Assembly: GCA_020793555.1 (NCBI GenBank)
Contig: DQIO01000327.1
Coordinates: 1-26,897 of the forward strand
Direction: 5' to 3'
Origin: Methanosarcinaceae archaeon
GTDB lineage: Archaea > Halobacteriota > Methanosarcinia > Methanosarcinales > Methanosarcinaceae
Length of the DNA: 26,897 bases
Below the pieces are notes generated by a model. That model did no database searches, was not told where the DNA came from, and saw only the letters and a list, made by a program, of their open reading frames with translations. A program made the position numbers and the translations under genes. Below, one piece after another: positions 1 to 6,922 of the stretch. How positions within the stretch are numbered: position 1 is the stretch's first letter; every line of letters starts with the position of its first letter.

Positions 1-87
1 ATGGAACAGTGTCAGATCATATATCTAGCGATATTGTATGGTTGACTCGACACTAGTGAAATAATGCAATATTTTTATAATTGAATT

Positions 88-217
88 GTGACTGTAGGAA
101 AAGTGATAAAATCTGAACATTATGAATAATGTTCAAAAACAAAACGTTGTGCTGCGATGTGCTGCATTTATTTCATAAGTTGGAATGCCTCGAAATTCGA
201 ATATTTCCGACAATCTC
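88..217. mobile_element. MITE-like element, copy 1 (130 bp)
   Basis: The ends form imperfect terminal inverted repeats: GTGACTGTAGGAAAAGT on the left and TATTTCCGACAATCTC on the right. It contains no ORF. Reverse-complementing the element at 16102-16231 gives a sequence of exactly the same length that aligns without gaps; I count about 92 of 130 identical positions, with the ends and the block near position 80-95 best kept. This looks like a non-autonomous miniature transposable element whose transposase is not in the window. No target-site duplication is clear. The rest of 1-385 shows nothing else I can support. Confidence 0.7.
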
Positions 218-385
218 ATTAGTATCTTTATATTTTGTTAAGATGCCGATAGTAACGGAAAAATGATGTGAAAAAATGTAAAAACTGCATCTTACAGCCA
301 CTCATTATAGGTACCGTTCAGTAAACCAATCAAAACAAGTACAATGATGAAACTTGAATCTTAAGAGCACTTTTCCATCAATTGT

Positions 386-505
386 TCACTGGACGGATGT
401 CACACGTCCGCAGTGTCTGCAATGGTGTAGAATATTTGATCCAATTACCTGTCGCTTAAGCAGTGTTTTGCATTTTCCGCAGATTTTTTTGGCAGCATTT
501 TCCAT
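386..505 (-). CDS. Tiny zinc-ribbon protein, 39 aa (second gene of pair)
   Basis: This 39-residue protein begins MENAAKKICGKC and ends GRVTSVQ. It has two CxxC knuckles, CGKC at residues 9-12 and CRHC at 29-32, spaced as in a single zinc ribbon, with basic residues between them (LLKRQ). A purine-rich GGTGAGG lies just before the ATG. The start is 10 nt downstream of the stop of a second CxxC mini-protein, so the two are probably co-transcribed. Function is unknown; nucleic-acid or protein contacts through a zinc ribbon would fit. The family was not recognised. Four Cys in correct spacing plus a Shine-Dalgarno site make chance unlikely at this length. Confidence 0.6.
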   Translation of the reverse strand: MENAAKKICGKCKTLLKRQVIGSNILHHCRHCGRVTSVQ

Positions 506-515
506 AATCCTCACC

Positions 516-653
516 TCACGCGAAAATCATTATTGAATCAAGCCTTGCAGTTCCTTTTTTGGTCCAATATTCACAAACACTGCAGACTTGTATATTTTCA
601 CTGTTCGTTTTCAATTCAGAATTGCATTCTGGGCATTTTTTCAATAAATTCAT
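516..653 (-). CDS. Tiny zinc-ribbon protein, 45 aa (first gene of pair)
   Basis: This 45-residue protein begins MNLLKKCPECNSEL and carries two CxxC knuckles, CPEC at residues 7-10 and CSVC at 24-27, followed by EYWTKKGTARLD. This is the layout of a rubredoxin-like or transcription-factor-like zinc ribbon. A perfect AGGAGG precedes the ATG by nine bases, and a TATA-like TTTAAAAAC lies about 25 bases further upstream. It probably leads a two-gene operon with the 39-aa zinc-ribbon ORF. Low GC and the nearby MITE suggest an accessory locus. The biological role is not known to me. Confidence 0.65.
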   Translation of the reverse strand: MNLLKKCPECNSELKTNSENIQVCSVCEYWTKKGTARLDSIMIFA

Positions 654-726
654 GTTTTAAATCCTCCTGATTAAAATGTTTTTAAATCAAAAACCAAGCA
701 CTTGCGGTTATGTGCTATTATTATTA

Positions 727-751
727 ACAGTTCCATATTATCACAGTTCCA
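727..751. promoter_or_regulatory. Direct repeat ACAGTTCCA x2 upstream of zinc-ribbon operon
   Basis: The 9-mer ACAGTTCCA occurs at 727-735 and again at 743-751, a 16-bp start-to-start spacing. On the minus strand it lies 75-100 bases upstream of the first zinc-ribbon gene, just behind its putative TATA element. It could be an activator or repressor site. There is no other evidence. Confidence 0.3.
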
Positions 752-847
752 GATATACATTACGTATTATTTGTATATGTTGCAATGTAGACAAGAGATA
801 ATATGGAAATATTCAAAACCGAACATTTTGTATTACCACCTCCATTG

Positions 848-899
848 GTGTTACTAATTTATACAATCGTGTTACGAGTTGATAAACTTATCTGTTGTT
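848..899 (-). repeat. Promoter-like repeat, copy A
   Basis: This stretch starts right after the stop codon of the flavoprotein gene and matches the regions at about 4267-4325 and 4570-4624. Read on the minus strand it contains GTTTATCAACTCGTAACAC, then a good TATA box (GTATAAATTAG), a second AGTAACAC and a GGAGGT ribosome site (833-850). In copy A this leads only into a 19-codon ORF starting MFGFEYF, so it looks like a displaced promoter/operator copy rather than the promoter of a full gene. Confidence 0.55.
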
Positions 900-2060
900 T
901 TATCGGCGTTTGCCAATAACATCTTTTACCAAATAGTACGGCAAACGCGGTGCAATCCATTTCATGAAGGAAAGATAACCCAGCTTTCCTGTTGCGAGAT
1001 AGATATATTTGTTTAACATTGGTTCATTGTTGACCAGCATCTTTGACGATATTTTCGGGAATCGATAGAACAATTTAGAAAATATAGATGAATATTTCAA
1101 ATTCGGTAAAAATGAGTCCATACATCTTTTGTGATAAGAGGCAAGTGATCCCTGTGAAAAATCGTCATTTTGCCATGCATCAATTGCGGTTTCTGCTGCC
1201 ATATTCCCGGAAGCGATCGCATACGCCATCCCCTCGCCTAAAAATGCATCAACATATCCGGCTGCATCTCCTACAAGCAATATGCGGTTTGCATATGTTT
1301 TCCTGTCCAATCCACCAATCGGCAGGAAATGTCCCCTAGGTTTTACATTTGTATGATCAAAACCAAGCCCCTTGATAAAAGATAGATAAGCATCCATAGG
1401 TCTTAAAAAATCCTGACTCCTGTTAGCAATTCCTACAGAGAAATGCCCGTCCTTTGGAAATACCCAACCGTACCCTTTTGGAACAACACCAAAATGAAAT
1501 TCGCCTTTGTTCAGGATATACTCATCTATCCACTCATTTGATGCAGGTATCTCTGCCTCAAGTGCAAAACAGATTTCCTGTGATGTGAAAGGCGGCCTCA
1601 CATTCTTTGCGCATACGCTGTTCACACCGTCTGCACCGATCACGACCTTTGACCTGAAAGCACCTTCTGTGGTTTCAACAACAGCGCAGTCCTCATCCGT
1701 GTGCGTAGATCTTACACGCACACCCTCAATGAGTTCTGCACCCGCATCAACAGCACAATTGGCGAGGTGGTGATCTAACCTGTCGCGCGACACCATAACA
1801 CTTAGACGCTCGCATGCCTCTGATTCAAGACTGCATGTCCCATACCTGATCCTTGCACCAAAGCATTCACGCTCAATTAACGAATTCGGAAGTTTTATAC
1901 CAAGATTTGATAGTGCGTGTTCAGATAATGCGCCGCCACATGGTTTCACTCTTGGAAGTGTGTCTTTCTCAATAATTAACGTATTAAGCCCTGCTGTTGC
2001 AACATTCCGCGCGGCTGTTGAACCTGCCGGACCGGTGCCGATTATGATCGCGTCGTACAT
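900..2060 (-). CDS. Geranylgeranyl reductase family FAD-dependent oxidoreductase
   Basis: This 386-aa flavoprotein belongs to the geranylgeranyl reductase / digeranylgeranylglycerophospholipid reductase family, which reduces isoprenoid double bonds in archaeal lipids or related prenyl groups. Visible motifs are the N-terminal dinucleotide-binding GTGPAGS (residues 8-14), the family KPCGGA signature (39-44), IGADGVNS (141-148) and the second FAD motif GDAAG with GEGM (264-278). There is no signal peptide. The length is slightly below the usual 390-410. It faces away from the DUF4139 gene. A TATA-like GTATATTTTG sits close upstream of the ATG with no Shine-Dalgarno site, so a leaderless mRNA is likely. 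The exact substrate cannot be read from sequence; archaea often carry several paralogues. Confidence 0.88.
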   Translation of the reverse strand: MYDAIIIGTGPAGSTAARNVATAGLNTLIIEKDTLPRVKPCGGALSEHALSNLGIKLPNSLIERECFGARIRYGTCSLESEACERLSVMVSRDRLDHHLANCAVDAGAELIEGVRVRSTHTDEDCAVVETTEGAFRSKVVIGADGVNSVCAKNVRPPFTSQEICFALEAEIPASNEWIDEYILNKGEFHFGVVPKGYGWVFPKDGHFSVGIANRSQDFLRPMDAYLSFIKGLGFDHTNVKPRGHFLPIGGLDRKTYANRILLVGDAAGYVDAFLGEGMAYAIASGNMAAETAIDAWQNDDFSQGSLASYHKRCMDSFLPNLKYSSIFSKLFYRFPKISSKMLVNNEPMLNKYIYLATGKLGYLSFMKWIAPRLPYYLVKDVIGKRR

Positions 2061-2187
2061 TTGTATTCAAAATATACTCGAATGTACAGATAAATGTTTG
2101 TTTTAGCTCTCACTACAAAATTACAATTTCGGCATCAATGGGTGCAGCGCTCGTGTTTAACTTCAATCAGATTCGAAGCTTAAGACA

Positions 2188-2200
2188 TCTATTTATAACA
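2188..2200 (+). promoter_or_regulatory. TATA box for the DUF4139 gene
   Basis: The sequence CTATTTATAACAC lies about 25-30 bases before the ATG at 2220, the usual archaeal TATA-to-start distance, and there is no ribosome-binding site between. This suggests a leaderless or near-leaderless transcript. Confidence 0.5.
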
Positions 2201-2219
2201 CAGTATCCAATCCTCATAC

Positions 2220-3680
2220 ATGGCATTGAACAAAATTTTTGTCGCCGCCATGCTGATGATCGTGGTCTTTGCATTCGCAATCTCGCCGGATCAGCAGGAT
2301 ACGGGGGCAGATGGAAAAAACATTGTAAAGCATTCGAGCATTGTTACAGTATCAGACCCATACAGCGCATTTTTCATGATAGCAAATGCACAAGAAGGGA
2401 TGAATGAAGATACCGAGGTCACTGTATATAATCAGGATCTTGCTCTTGTGAAAGAAAAGAGGAACGTGGACCTTGATGCAGGATACAACAGCATTGAGTA
2501 TGTTGATGTTGCATCCCGCATCGATCCTACTTCTGTTATGTTTGAGGATACAAAATATCCCGACACTTTCGTTGCCGAGCAGAATTACCAATATGACCTT
2601 GTGAGCAGCAGTAAATTGCTTGACAAGTATCTTGACAAGGAAATATCGGTAACTGACGGTGATGGGACATCATACACTGGAACACTTTTGAGCCACGGCA
2701 ATGGAGTTGTTTTGAAAACTGGTGGTGGTGTAGTGTCACTTACAGATATTTCAAAGATCGAGTATCCTGATGCTGCCGGATTGTTGACTAAACCGACACT
2801 TGTTTGGCAGGTTTATTCACCTGTTGCGGGCAGCCGTGATGTGCTGACATCATACCTGACAGGCGGTATGTCGTGGAAAGCGAATTATATCGTGAAGACA
2901 AATGCAGCCGATACAAAAGCGGATGTGACCGCATGGGTGTCTCTTGATAATCAGGCAGGTACATCCTTCAATAATGCAAAACTCAAACTTGTGGCAGGAG
3001 ATGTACACCGTGTGTATGACCGACCGGTTCAATTTGCAGGCTTTATGTACGATATAGATTCCGTTGCCAAGGCTGTGCCTGAAAGTTTTGCAGAGGAAAG
3101 CCTGTTTGAGTACCACCTCTATACTCTGGATCGAACTACAACCCTAAAGAATAACGAGATCAAACAGATATCACTGCTCAGTGCCGATGATGTGCCTGTG
3201 AATAAGGAATTCATATTCGATGGTACGCAGGATAGTAAGGTGCGTGTGGTTTTGGAGATGAAAAATTCAGAGGATATGGGACTTGGCATGCCGCTTCCCA
3301 AAGGTGTTGTGAGGGTATATAAGGCAGACACTTCAGGACAACTTCAGTTCCTTGGTGAGGATGAGATAGACCACACCGCAAAAGATGAATATGTGCGCGT
3401 GTTTGTCGGAAATGCATTCGACATTACAGGCGAGCGGAAGCAGACCGATTACCAGAGAATTGGTGAGGATGTTCGCAGGGAGAGCAATGAAGTCACGATC
3501 AAGAATCACAAATCTGAGTCGATTGATGTTGTTGTTGTGGAACATTTTTATGGTGACTGGGATATCATTACAACGTCCGATACCTATACAAAAAAGGATT
3601 CACGCACTATCGAGTATATAATCTCGGTGCCTGCTGATGGAACAAAGACAGTATCGTATACAGTAGAGAATACGTATTAA
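2220..3680 (+). CDS. Exported DUF4139 domain protein
   Basis: This 486-aa protein starts with a hydrophobic segment (residues 4-22, FVAAMLMIVVFAFAI) that should be a signal peptide or N-terminal anchor. From about residue 60 on it resembles the DUF4139 family: an N-terminal beta domain (TVYNQDLALVKEKR near 68-81), a GMSWKANY segment near 215-222, and a C-terminal beta-rich part with NEVTIKNHKSESIDVVVVEH. Such proteins are extracytoplasmic, and their biochemical role is not established. There is no transmembrane helix beyond the N-terminus. It is monocistronic, has its own TATA box, and ends at a strong stem-loop with a T-run. Confidence 0.8.
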   Translation: MALNKIFVAAMLMIVVFAFAISPDQQDTGADGKNIVKHSSIVTVSDPYSAFFMIANAQEGMNEDTEVTVYNQDLALVKEKRNVDLDAGYNSIEYVDVASRIDPTSVMFEDTKYPDTFVAEQNYQYDLVSSSKLLDKYLDKEISVTDGDGTSYTGTLLSHGNGVVLKTGGGVVSLTDISKIEYPDAAGLLTKPTLVWQVYSPVAGSRDVLTSYLTGGMSWKANYIVKTNAADTKADVTAWVSLDNQAGTSFNNAKLKLVAGDVHRVYDRPVQFAGFMYDIDSVAKAVPESFAEESLFEYHLYTLDRTTTLKNNEIKQISLLSADDVPVNKEFIFDGTQDSKVRVVLEMKNSEDMGLGMPLPKGVVRVYKADTSGQLQFLGEDEIDHTAKDEYVRVFVGNAFDITGERKQTDYQRIGEDVRRESNEVTIKNHKSESIDVVVVEHFYGDWDIITTSDTYTKKDSRTIEYIISVPADGTKTVSYTVENTY

Positions 3681-3697
3681 GGATTCTGGAGGAAGAT

Positions 3698-3734
3698 GAG
3701 CAGGACTGATAAACCTGCTCTCTTATTTTTTTTT
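3698..3734 (+). terminator. Stem-loop plus T-run terminator
   Basis: GAGCAGG (3698-3704) and CCTGCTC (3714-3720) form a perfect 7-bp stem with a nine-base loop, followed by TCTTA and nine consecutive T. It lies 18 bases after the DUF4139 stop codon and separates it from the convergent regulator gene. Confidence 0.8.
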
Positions 3735-3771
3735 GTGCCTGATACAATTCATCATTCACAATCGTGGTATT

Positions 3772-4254
3772 TTATTTTTTAGGTGCCATGTACGCAACAT
3801 CAATCGATGTTAACAGTGTATTGTTCGAACTGTCACGACCCACCATTGTCCCGGAAAAGATTAAATTTTTTGAGCCGATCTTTATCTCATCACCAATATC
3901 AAAATCGTATGTATCCCCGAATATGTGCAATTTGCCCATGTTTGAAGAAGTGATTATTAGTTGATTCAACAATGCTCCTGTATTTTCTTCATTTTTATAC
4001 ACGGGAATATCCATCTTCGATTTTTCGAAGTTGAGGACTTCATATGCCAGACAGGTTGGAATATAACCACCACACGGTCCTGTACGGCTTTCAACCAATC
4101 CCAAAACCCTGAGGTTTTGCATTTGGTTTCGAACTGTTCCTTCTGATCTTTTTACGGCTTTGGCAATTTCACTGTTTTTCAAAGCCAATCCGCTCATTCT
4201 ATGGGTATGAATAACTGTTGAAATAATGTCTTTTTGTACAGGCCTTAAATCGAT
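3772..4254 (-). CDS. Archaeal winged-helix regulator, apparent ATC start
   Basis: The N-terminal part is a winged helix-turn-helix: the LRPVQKDIIST helix, then NSEIAKAVKRSEGTVRNQM as the recognition unit, then a LGLVESRTGPCGGY wing. The C-terminal 70 residues hold VYKNEENTGALL, GDEIKIG and GTMVGRDSSNNTLL, the pattern of a small beta-barrel domain I associate with an archaeal HTH regulator family. The first ATG (4197) would delete helix 1. The frame is open 5' of it for 28 codons, and a perfect GGAGGTGAT sits seven bases before an in-frame ATC (4254-4252), exactly where MDLRPVQK would be expected. I place the start there: either ATC is used, an ATG was lost by mutation, or the base is a sequencing error. 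The 160-aa product may bind the AGTAACAC repeats in its own promoter. Confidence 0.6.
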   Translation of the reverse strand: MDLRPVQKDIISTVIHTHRMSGLALKNSEIAKAVKRSEGTVRNQMQNLRVLGLVESRTGPCGGYIPTCLAYEVLNFEKSKMDIPVYKNEENTGALLNQLIITSSNMGKLHIFGDTYDFDIGDEIKIGSKNLIFSGTMVGRDSSNNTLLTSIDVAYMAPKK

Positions 4255-4269
4255 ATTATCACCTCCGCT

Positions 4270-4556
4270 TGTGTTACTAATTTAGTCAATCGTGTTACTA
4301 GTTGATAAACTTGTCTATTGTTTTGCTATCATTGAATGCAAACAAAATAATTGTTCCAGCAGGAGTATTGAGAATAAACACTATATTTGAATATTCACAA
4401 AAAAACGCAAATATTGCAAAGTACAAGATAGTGATATCTATCAAATCAAAATAATGACCCTCATGGAGAGGACGGAATTATATTCGCCCTCACCATTTTT
4501 ACTCCCTAACCCGCGTATAATTGTTCATATGTGCCACATGGAGACACTACCAGAGC
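4270..4556. repeat. Tandem duplication, unit 1 (period 296 bp)
   Basis: This unit and the one at about 4573-4855 align from the GTGTTACTAGTTGATAAAC block through GCAGGAGTATTGAG, CAAAAAAACGCAAATATTGCA, CCCTCATGGAGAGG and ATTATATTCGCCCTCACC to GCGTATAATTG. The start-to-start offset of the block CGTGTTACTA is 296 (4291 and 4587). The start of unit 1 doubles as the minus-strand promoter region of the wHTH regulator. No ORF is kept in both units, so I treat it as a non-coding duplication. It fills most of the gene-free stretch 4255-4903. Confidence 0.8.
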
Positions 4557-4572
4557 TCACGCCCACATATTA

Positions 4573-4855
4573 CGTATTTATATAATCGTGTTACTAGTTG
4601 ATAAACTTTTCCACTGTTGTTTTGCAATTATTGGATGCAAACAAAACAATTGTTCCAGCAGGAGTATTGAGAATAAACACTATATTTGAATATTCACAAA
4701 AAAACGCAAATATTGCAAGTATAAGATCGCAATATCTATCAAATCAAAATAATGACCCTCATGGAGAGGGTGGAATTATATTCGCCCTCACCACTTTTAC
4801 TCTCCAACCCGCGTATAATTGTGTATATGTCCCACACGTGTACACTATCAGGACT
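4573..4855. repeat. Tandem duplication, unit 2
   Basis: This is the second copy of the 296-bp-period duplication, with scattered substitutions and small indels. In it the segment CCCTC-ATGGA-GAGGG (4758-4772 region) can pair with itself, and the same GAGGG could instead pair with the later CCCTC in TTCGCCCTCACC, giving two mutually exclusive hairpins. In unit 1 the middle element is GAGGAC, which weakens that pairing. Its far end merges into the promoter region of the VTT-family membrane protein. Confidence 0.75.
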
Positions 4856-4903
4856 TTCACCTTTATATGTGTTCTGAGTATTTAAAAAATAATTATATAT
4901 GTT

Positions 4904-5377
4904 GTGGTAGATTACTTTAACCACATGTTCGAACTTGTAGATTCCCTGATATCAGATTATGGATACTTTAGCCTTTTTTTAACCAGTTTTCTGGCATCCA
5001 CGATCCTGCCATTTGGCTCAGAAGGTGTGGTTGCACTGCTTATACATTCAGGTTTTGACTTGTTCACAGTTGTTATGGTTGCGACTGTGGGTAATTATCT
5101 TGGCGCATGTACGACCTATTATGTCGGACTAAAGGGGCGTAGCGAAATTATTGAGAAATATCTGTCAATTTCACAGGGACAACTTGCAAAGACCGATAAA
5201 TTATTTCAGAAATATGGAGTCTATGTGTTACTGTTCACGTGGGTGCCAGGCATCGGTGATGTAATTACTGCTGCCGGAGGGTTGCTGAAACTTCCATTCA
5301 AGATATTTTCGATCTACGTTTTTGTAGGCAAGTTCGCACGTTATCTTGCAATAGCCTATTTAATAAGCCAACTTTGA
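4904..5377 (+). CDS. YqaA/DedA-like VTT-domain membrane protein
   Basis: This 157-aa integral membrane protein resembles the short YqaA branch of the VTT (SNARE-associated/DedA) superfamily. It has a hydrophobic entry YGYFSLFLTSFLASTILPFGSEG (residues about 20-43, ending with the conserved E-G), a second helix with TVVMVATVGNYLGACTTYY, a reentrant/helix region VLLFTWVPGIGDVITAAGG (108-126) and a final helix. The VPGIGD segment matches the family G-x-x-x-[VY]-x-x-x-PG logic. DedA relatives are linked to lipid or undecaprenyl-phosphate translocation; a role here is inference. The start is GTG 4904, about 25 bases after a TATA-like TTTAAAAAATAA; ATG 4925 is the alternative. Confidence 0.72.
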   Translation: MVDYFNHMFELVDSLISDYGYFSLFLTSFLASTILPFGSEGVVALLIHSGFDLFTVVMVATVGNYLGACTTYYVGLKGRSEIIEKYLSISQGQLAKTDKLFQKYGVYVLLFTWVPGIGDVITAAGGLLKLPFKIFSIYVFVGKFARYLAIAYLISQL

Positions 5378-5392
5378 AATAAAATTGCACTT

Positions 5393-5408
5393 TGCACAAT
5401 CATGTGCA
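5393..5408. promoter_or_regulatory. Perfect inverted repeat TGCACA-4-TGTGCA
   Basis: TGCACA (5393-5398) and TGTGCA (5403-5408) flank ATCA, 16 bases after the stop of the VTT protein. With no T-run following, it may be a weak terminator hairpin or a dimeric repressor site; I cannot decide. Confidence 0.35.
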
Positions 5409-5514
5409 TGCAAGAGTATTTTGTGGATACTTCATACAGTTTATTATAATTATAACGATATATTTATATACACAGTTATAAAATATATATTTTAACAGTT
5501 ATGGAGGGATATGT

Positions 5515-5706
5515 ATGAATGAAGTGGACATAATTGACCAAGATTCACTAAGGAAAAATGCACTATTGATACCAATCGCCGTTATTATCGGAACATCCAT
5601 TGCAATTGCAGCATATACATTTGTGCCTGAGAATGCCATGGGTCTGATACTGTTGACTTCCATAATAGCGAGCTATGCAATATTCAATAAAATTAAAAAA
5701 GATTAG
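5515..5706 (+). CDS. Small two-helix membrane protein, 63 aa
   Basis: An acidic N-terminus (MNEVDIIDQD) leads to two hydrophobic helices, ALLIPIAVIIGTSIAIAAYTF at about 16-36 and MGLILLTSIIASYAIF at about 42-57, with a lysine-rich tail (NKIKKD). GGAGG lies eight bases before the ATG and a TATA-rich stretch (TATATTTATATAC) about 55 bases upstream, so expression is credible. No family was recognised. The hairpin topology with charged ends is typical of small membrane modulators, but that is only a shape argument. Confidence 0.65.
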   Translation: MNEVDIIDQDSLRKNALLIPIAVIIGTSIAIAAYTFVPENAMGLILLTSIIASYAIFNKIKKD

Positions 5707-5801
5707 TTTTGTACTGCTTTACGATATCCTTATAGGCAATTAATTCTATTGTAGTGTACTCTACCGACCAACATGGTTTTTGTAGCTAAATATTAAAATG
5801 T

Positions 5802-5875
5802 GGGCTCGTGGTCTAGCCGGTTATGACGTCGCCTTCACACGGCGGAGGTCCTGAGTTCGAATCTCAGCGGGCCCA
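5802..5875 (+). tRNA. tRNA-Val (anticodon CAC)
   Basis: A full cloverleaf can be drawn over 74 bases. The acceptor GGGCTCG pairs with CGGGCCC (one U-G). The D-arm GTCT...GAC has the AGCCGG loop. The anticodon stem TCGCC/GGCGG encloses TTCACAC, which gives CAC at positions 34-36. The variable region is five bases. The T-arm CTGAG/CTCAG encloses TTCGAAT, and A is the discriminator base. CCA is not encoded. The final 18 bases are repeated twice downstream. Confidence 0.95.
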
Positions 5876-6039
5876 TTTGTGAGGTATCATGCGAAGCAGG
5901 ATGCCTCGGACCGCGCTCCAGAAGCGTAATCTGGGTTGCGAATCTCAGCGGGCCCATTTGTGAGGTATCATGCGAAGCAGGATGCCTCGGACCGCGCTCC
6001 AGAAGCGTAATCTGGGTTGCGAATCTCAGCGGGCCCATT
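5858..6039. repeat. 81-bp tandem repeat seeded by the tRNA-Val 3' end
   Basis: The motif CGAATCTCAGCGGGCCCATT from the tRNA T-loop/acceptor end recurs at 5858, 5939 and 6020, exactly 81 bases apart. The two complete 81-bp units are identical as far as I can read, and the third is cut after 20 bases. Each spacer contains GAGGTATC-A-TGC-GAA-GCA-G-GATGCCTC, a hairpin of 8 bp, an A/G mismatch, 3 bp and a GAA loop (5881-5907, 5962-5988). CTGGG before each downstream copy can re-form a T-stem with CTCAG. This resembles repeated attachment-site capture at a tRNA gene. Confidence 0.85.
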
Positions 6040-6059
6040 GTTTTGATTCTCTTCTTCCG

Positions 6060-6723
6060 ATGGCGTTTTTAGTAATAAATTGAGGTGTTTTTCTAGTACT
6101 GCAACTCTTGTTTTAAGATCAGATTCTTCATTTGGTTGTACAACTATATTTCCATCAAAATCTTTGTTTAAAGAGATGAGGCAATGGCAAAATGCACCAA
6201 ATACCTTTAAAACTTTTGTAGTTCTGGATGGCGAGTATTTGATTAACCGGTAATACTCCTTCTACATAATCCTTATTATGTGGCAGCACAGGTTTGATTT
6301 TATATGGTATTCTAACTTTCTTTTTTATAAATGCTAAACCTTCTCCTAAAAAATCAGTACGTTTTGTTTGGAAAATTGAAATAGCATGGTTTTTGATTTT
6401 TTGATTTTTTCCGTGAATAATAAGACATATTTGACCCCACATGCCGAATATACTTCATAACCATAGTCGTATGCTCTTGTTTTTCTGGTTAAGCTACTTT
6501 TTATTGGTATTCTGAAAAAATCTGAAAGTGTGGATTGTTTTATAGAAATTATATAGATTTTTATCTTTTCTTTTTGTAACTTCAACGGTTTTCCAAACAG
6601 TTTTGTATATTGTTTTTTCTCAATTTCGCTTTTTAAACTTATAGTTGTTTTAGCAACAGTTTCAAAAAAATCGTTGAATTGAACCAATATGTATTTATAC
6701 CCTTTTCCAACTATTGTAATCAT
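6060..6723 (-). pseudogene. Frameshifted AT-rich gene remnant next to tRNA-Val
   Basis: Coding-like sequence runs leftward in three frames. Frame 1 starts MITIVGKGYKYILVQF and continues to YSACGVKYVLLFTEK. After an A-rich tract near 6395-6415 the sense continues in another frame with NHAISIFQTKRTDFLGEG and VRIPYKIKPVLPHNKDY. A second shift near 6205-6215 (TTTTAAAGGT) leads to SLNKDFDGNIVVQPNEESDL and a heptad-like tail TRVAVLEKHLNLLLK. The last frame then reads into the tRNA-derived repeats. Restored length would be about 220 residues. The product is lysine-rich and AT-rich and its family was not recognised. Its place beside a tRNA with duplicated 3' ends suggests a decayed integrated element. 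Confidence 0.6.
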
Positions 6724-6724
6724 G

Positions 6725-6789
6725 GATTATGCCTCTATTAGAGTTATTTTTATCATTAGAACTGATTTAATACTCTAATTGGCATAATC
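6725..6789. repeat. Inverted repeat GATTATGCC...GGCATAATC
   Basis: GATTATGCCTCTATTAGAGTTA (6725-6746) is mirrored by TACTCTAATTGGCATAATC (6771-6789) with about 24 bases between. It sits right at the start codon of the pseudogene on the minus strand. It could be an operator, a large stem-loop or the remains of an element end. The rest of 6790-7087 holds the 6881 palindrome and the S19e promoter. Confidence 0.45.
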
Positions 6790-6853
6790 ATTTATATTTC
6801 TTTTTAAAATAGTATTTTGATACTTAAAAATCAAATTTTATACCTAAAAAAGG

Positions 6854-6922
6854 ATGAAAAAAGAGGATAATGAAAATGGAGGCATTTCAATCGAAATGCC
6901 ATTGCCTCAATACACTAAATAA
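6854..6922 (+). other. Possible 22-codon leader ORF
   Basis: ATG at 6854 follows AAAAAAGG and opens MKKEDNENGGISIEMPLPQYTK before TAA. It overlaps the perfect 8-4-8 palindrome. Length alone gives little support, and the palindrome forces part of the codon content, so this is recorded only as a candidate leader peptide before S19e. Confidence 0.2.
6881..6900. promoter_or_regulatory. Palindrome GGCATTTC-AATC-GAAATGCC
   Basis: A perfect 8-bp inverted repeat with a 4-base centre. A second site with the same 8-4-8 layout and shared core ATTTC-WATC-GAAAT occurs at 15330-15349. There is no T-run beside it, so a protein-binding site is at least as likely as a terminator. Confidence 0.5.

Noticed and set aside
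354..536. Plus-strand 60-codon ORF
   Set aside because: Opposite to the two zinc-ribbon genes, which explain the open frame better.
4598..4885. 95-codon ORF in duplication unit 2
   Set aside because: The homologous frame in unit 1 stops much earlier, codon changes do not look synonymous and there is no domain; the unit looks non-coding.
5835..6038. Minus-strand 67-codon ORF with internal repeats (MGPLRFATQITLLERGP)
   Set aside because: It is the antisense of tRNA-Val and its 81-bp repeats; the repetition comes from the DNA repeat, and GPLRFELRTS is a well-known antisense-tRNA artefact.
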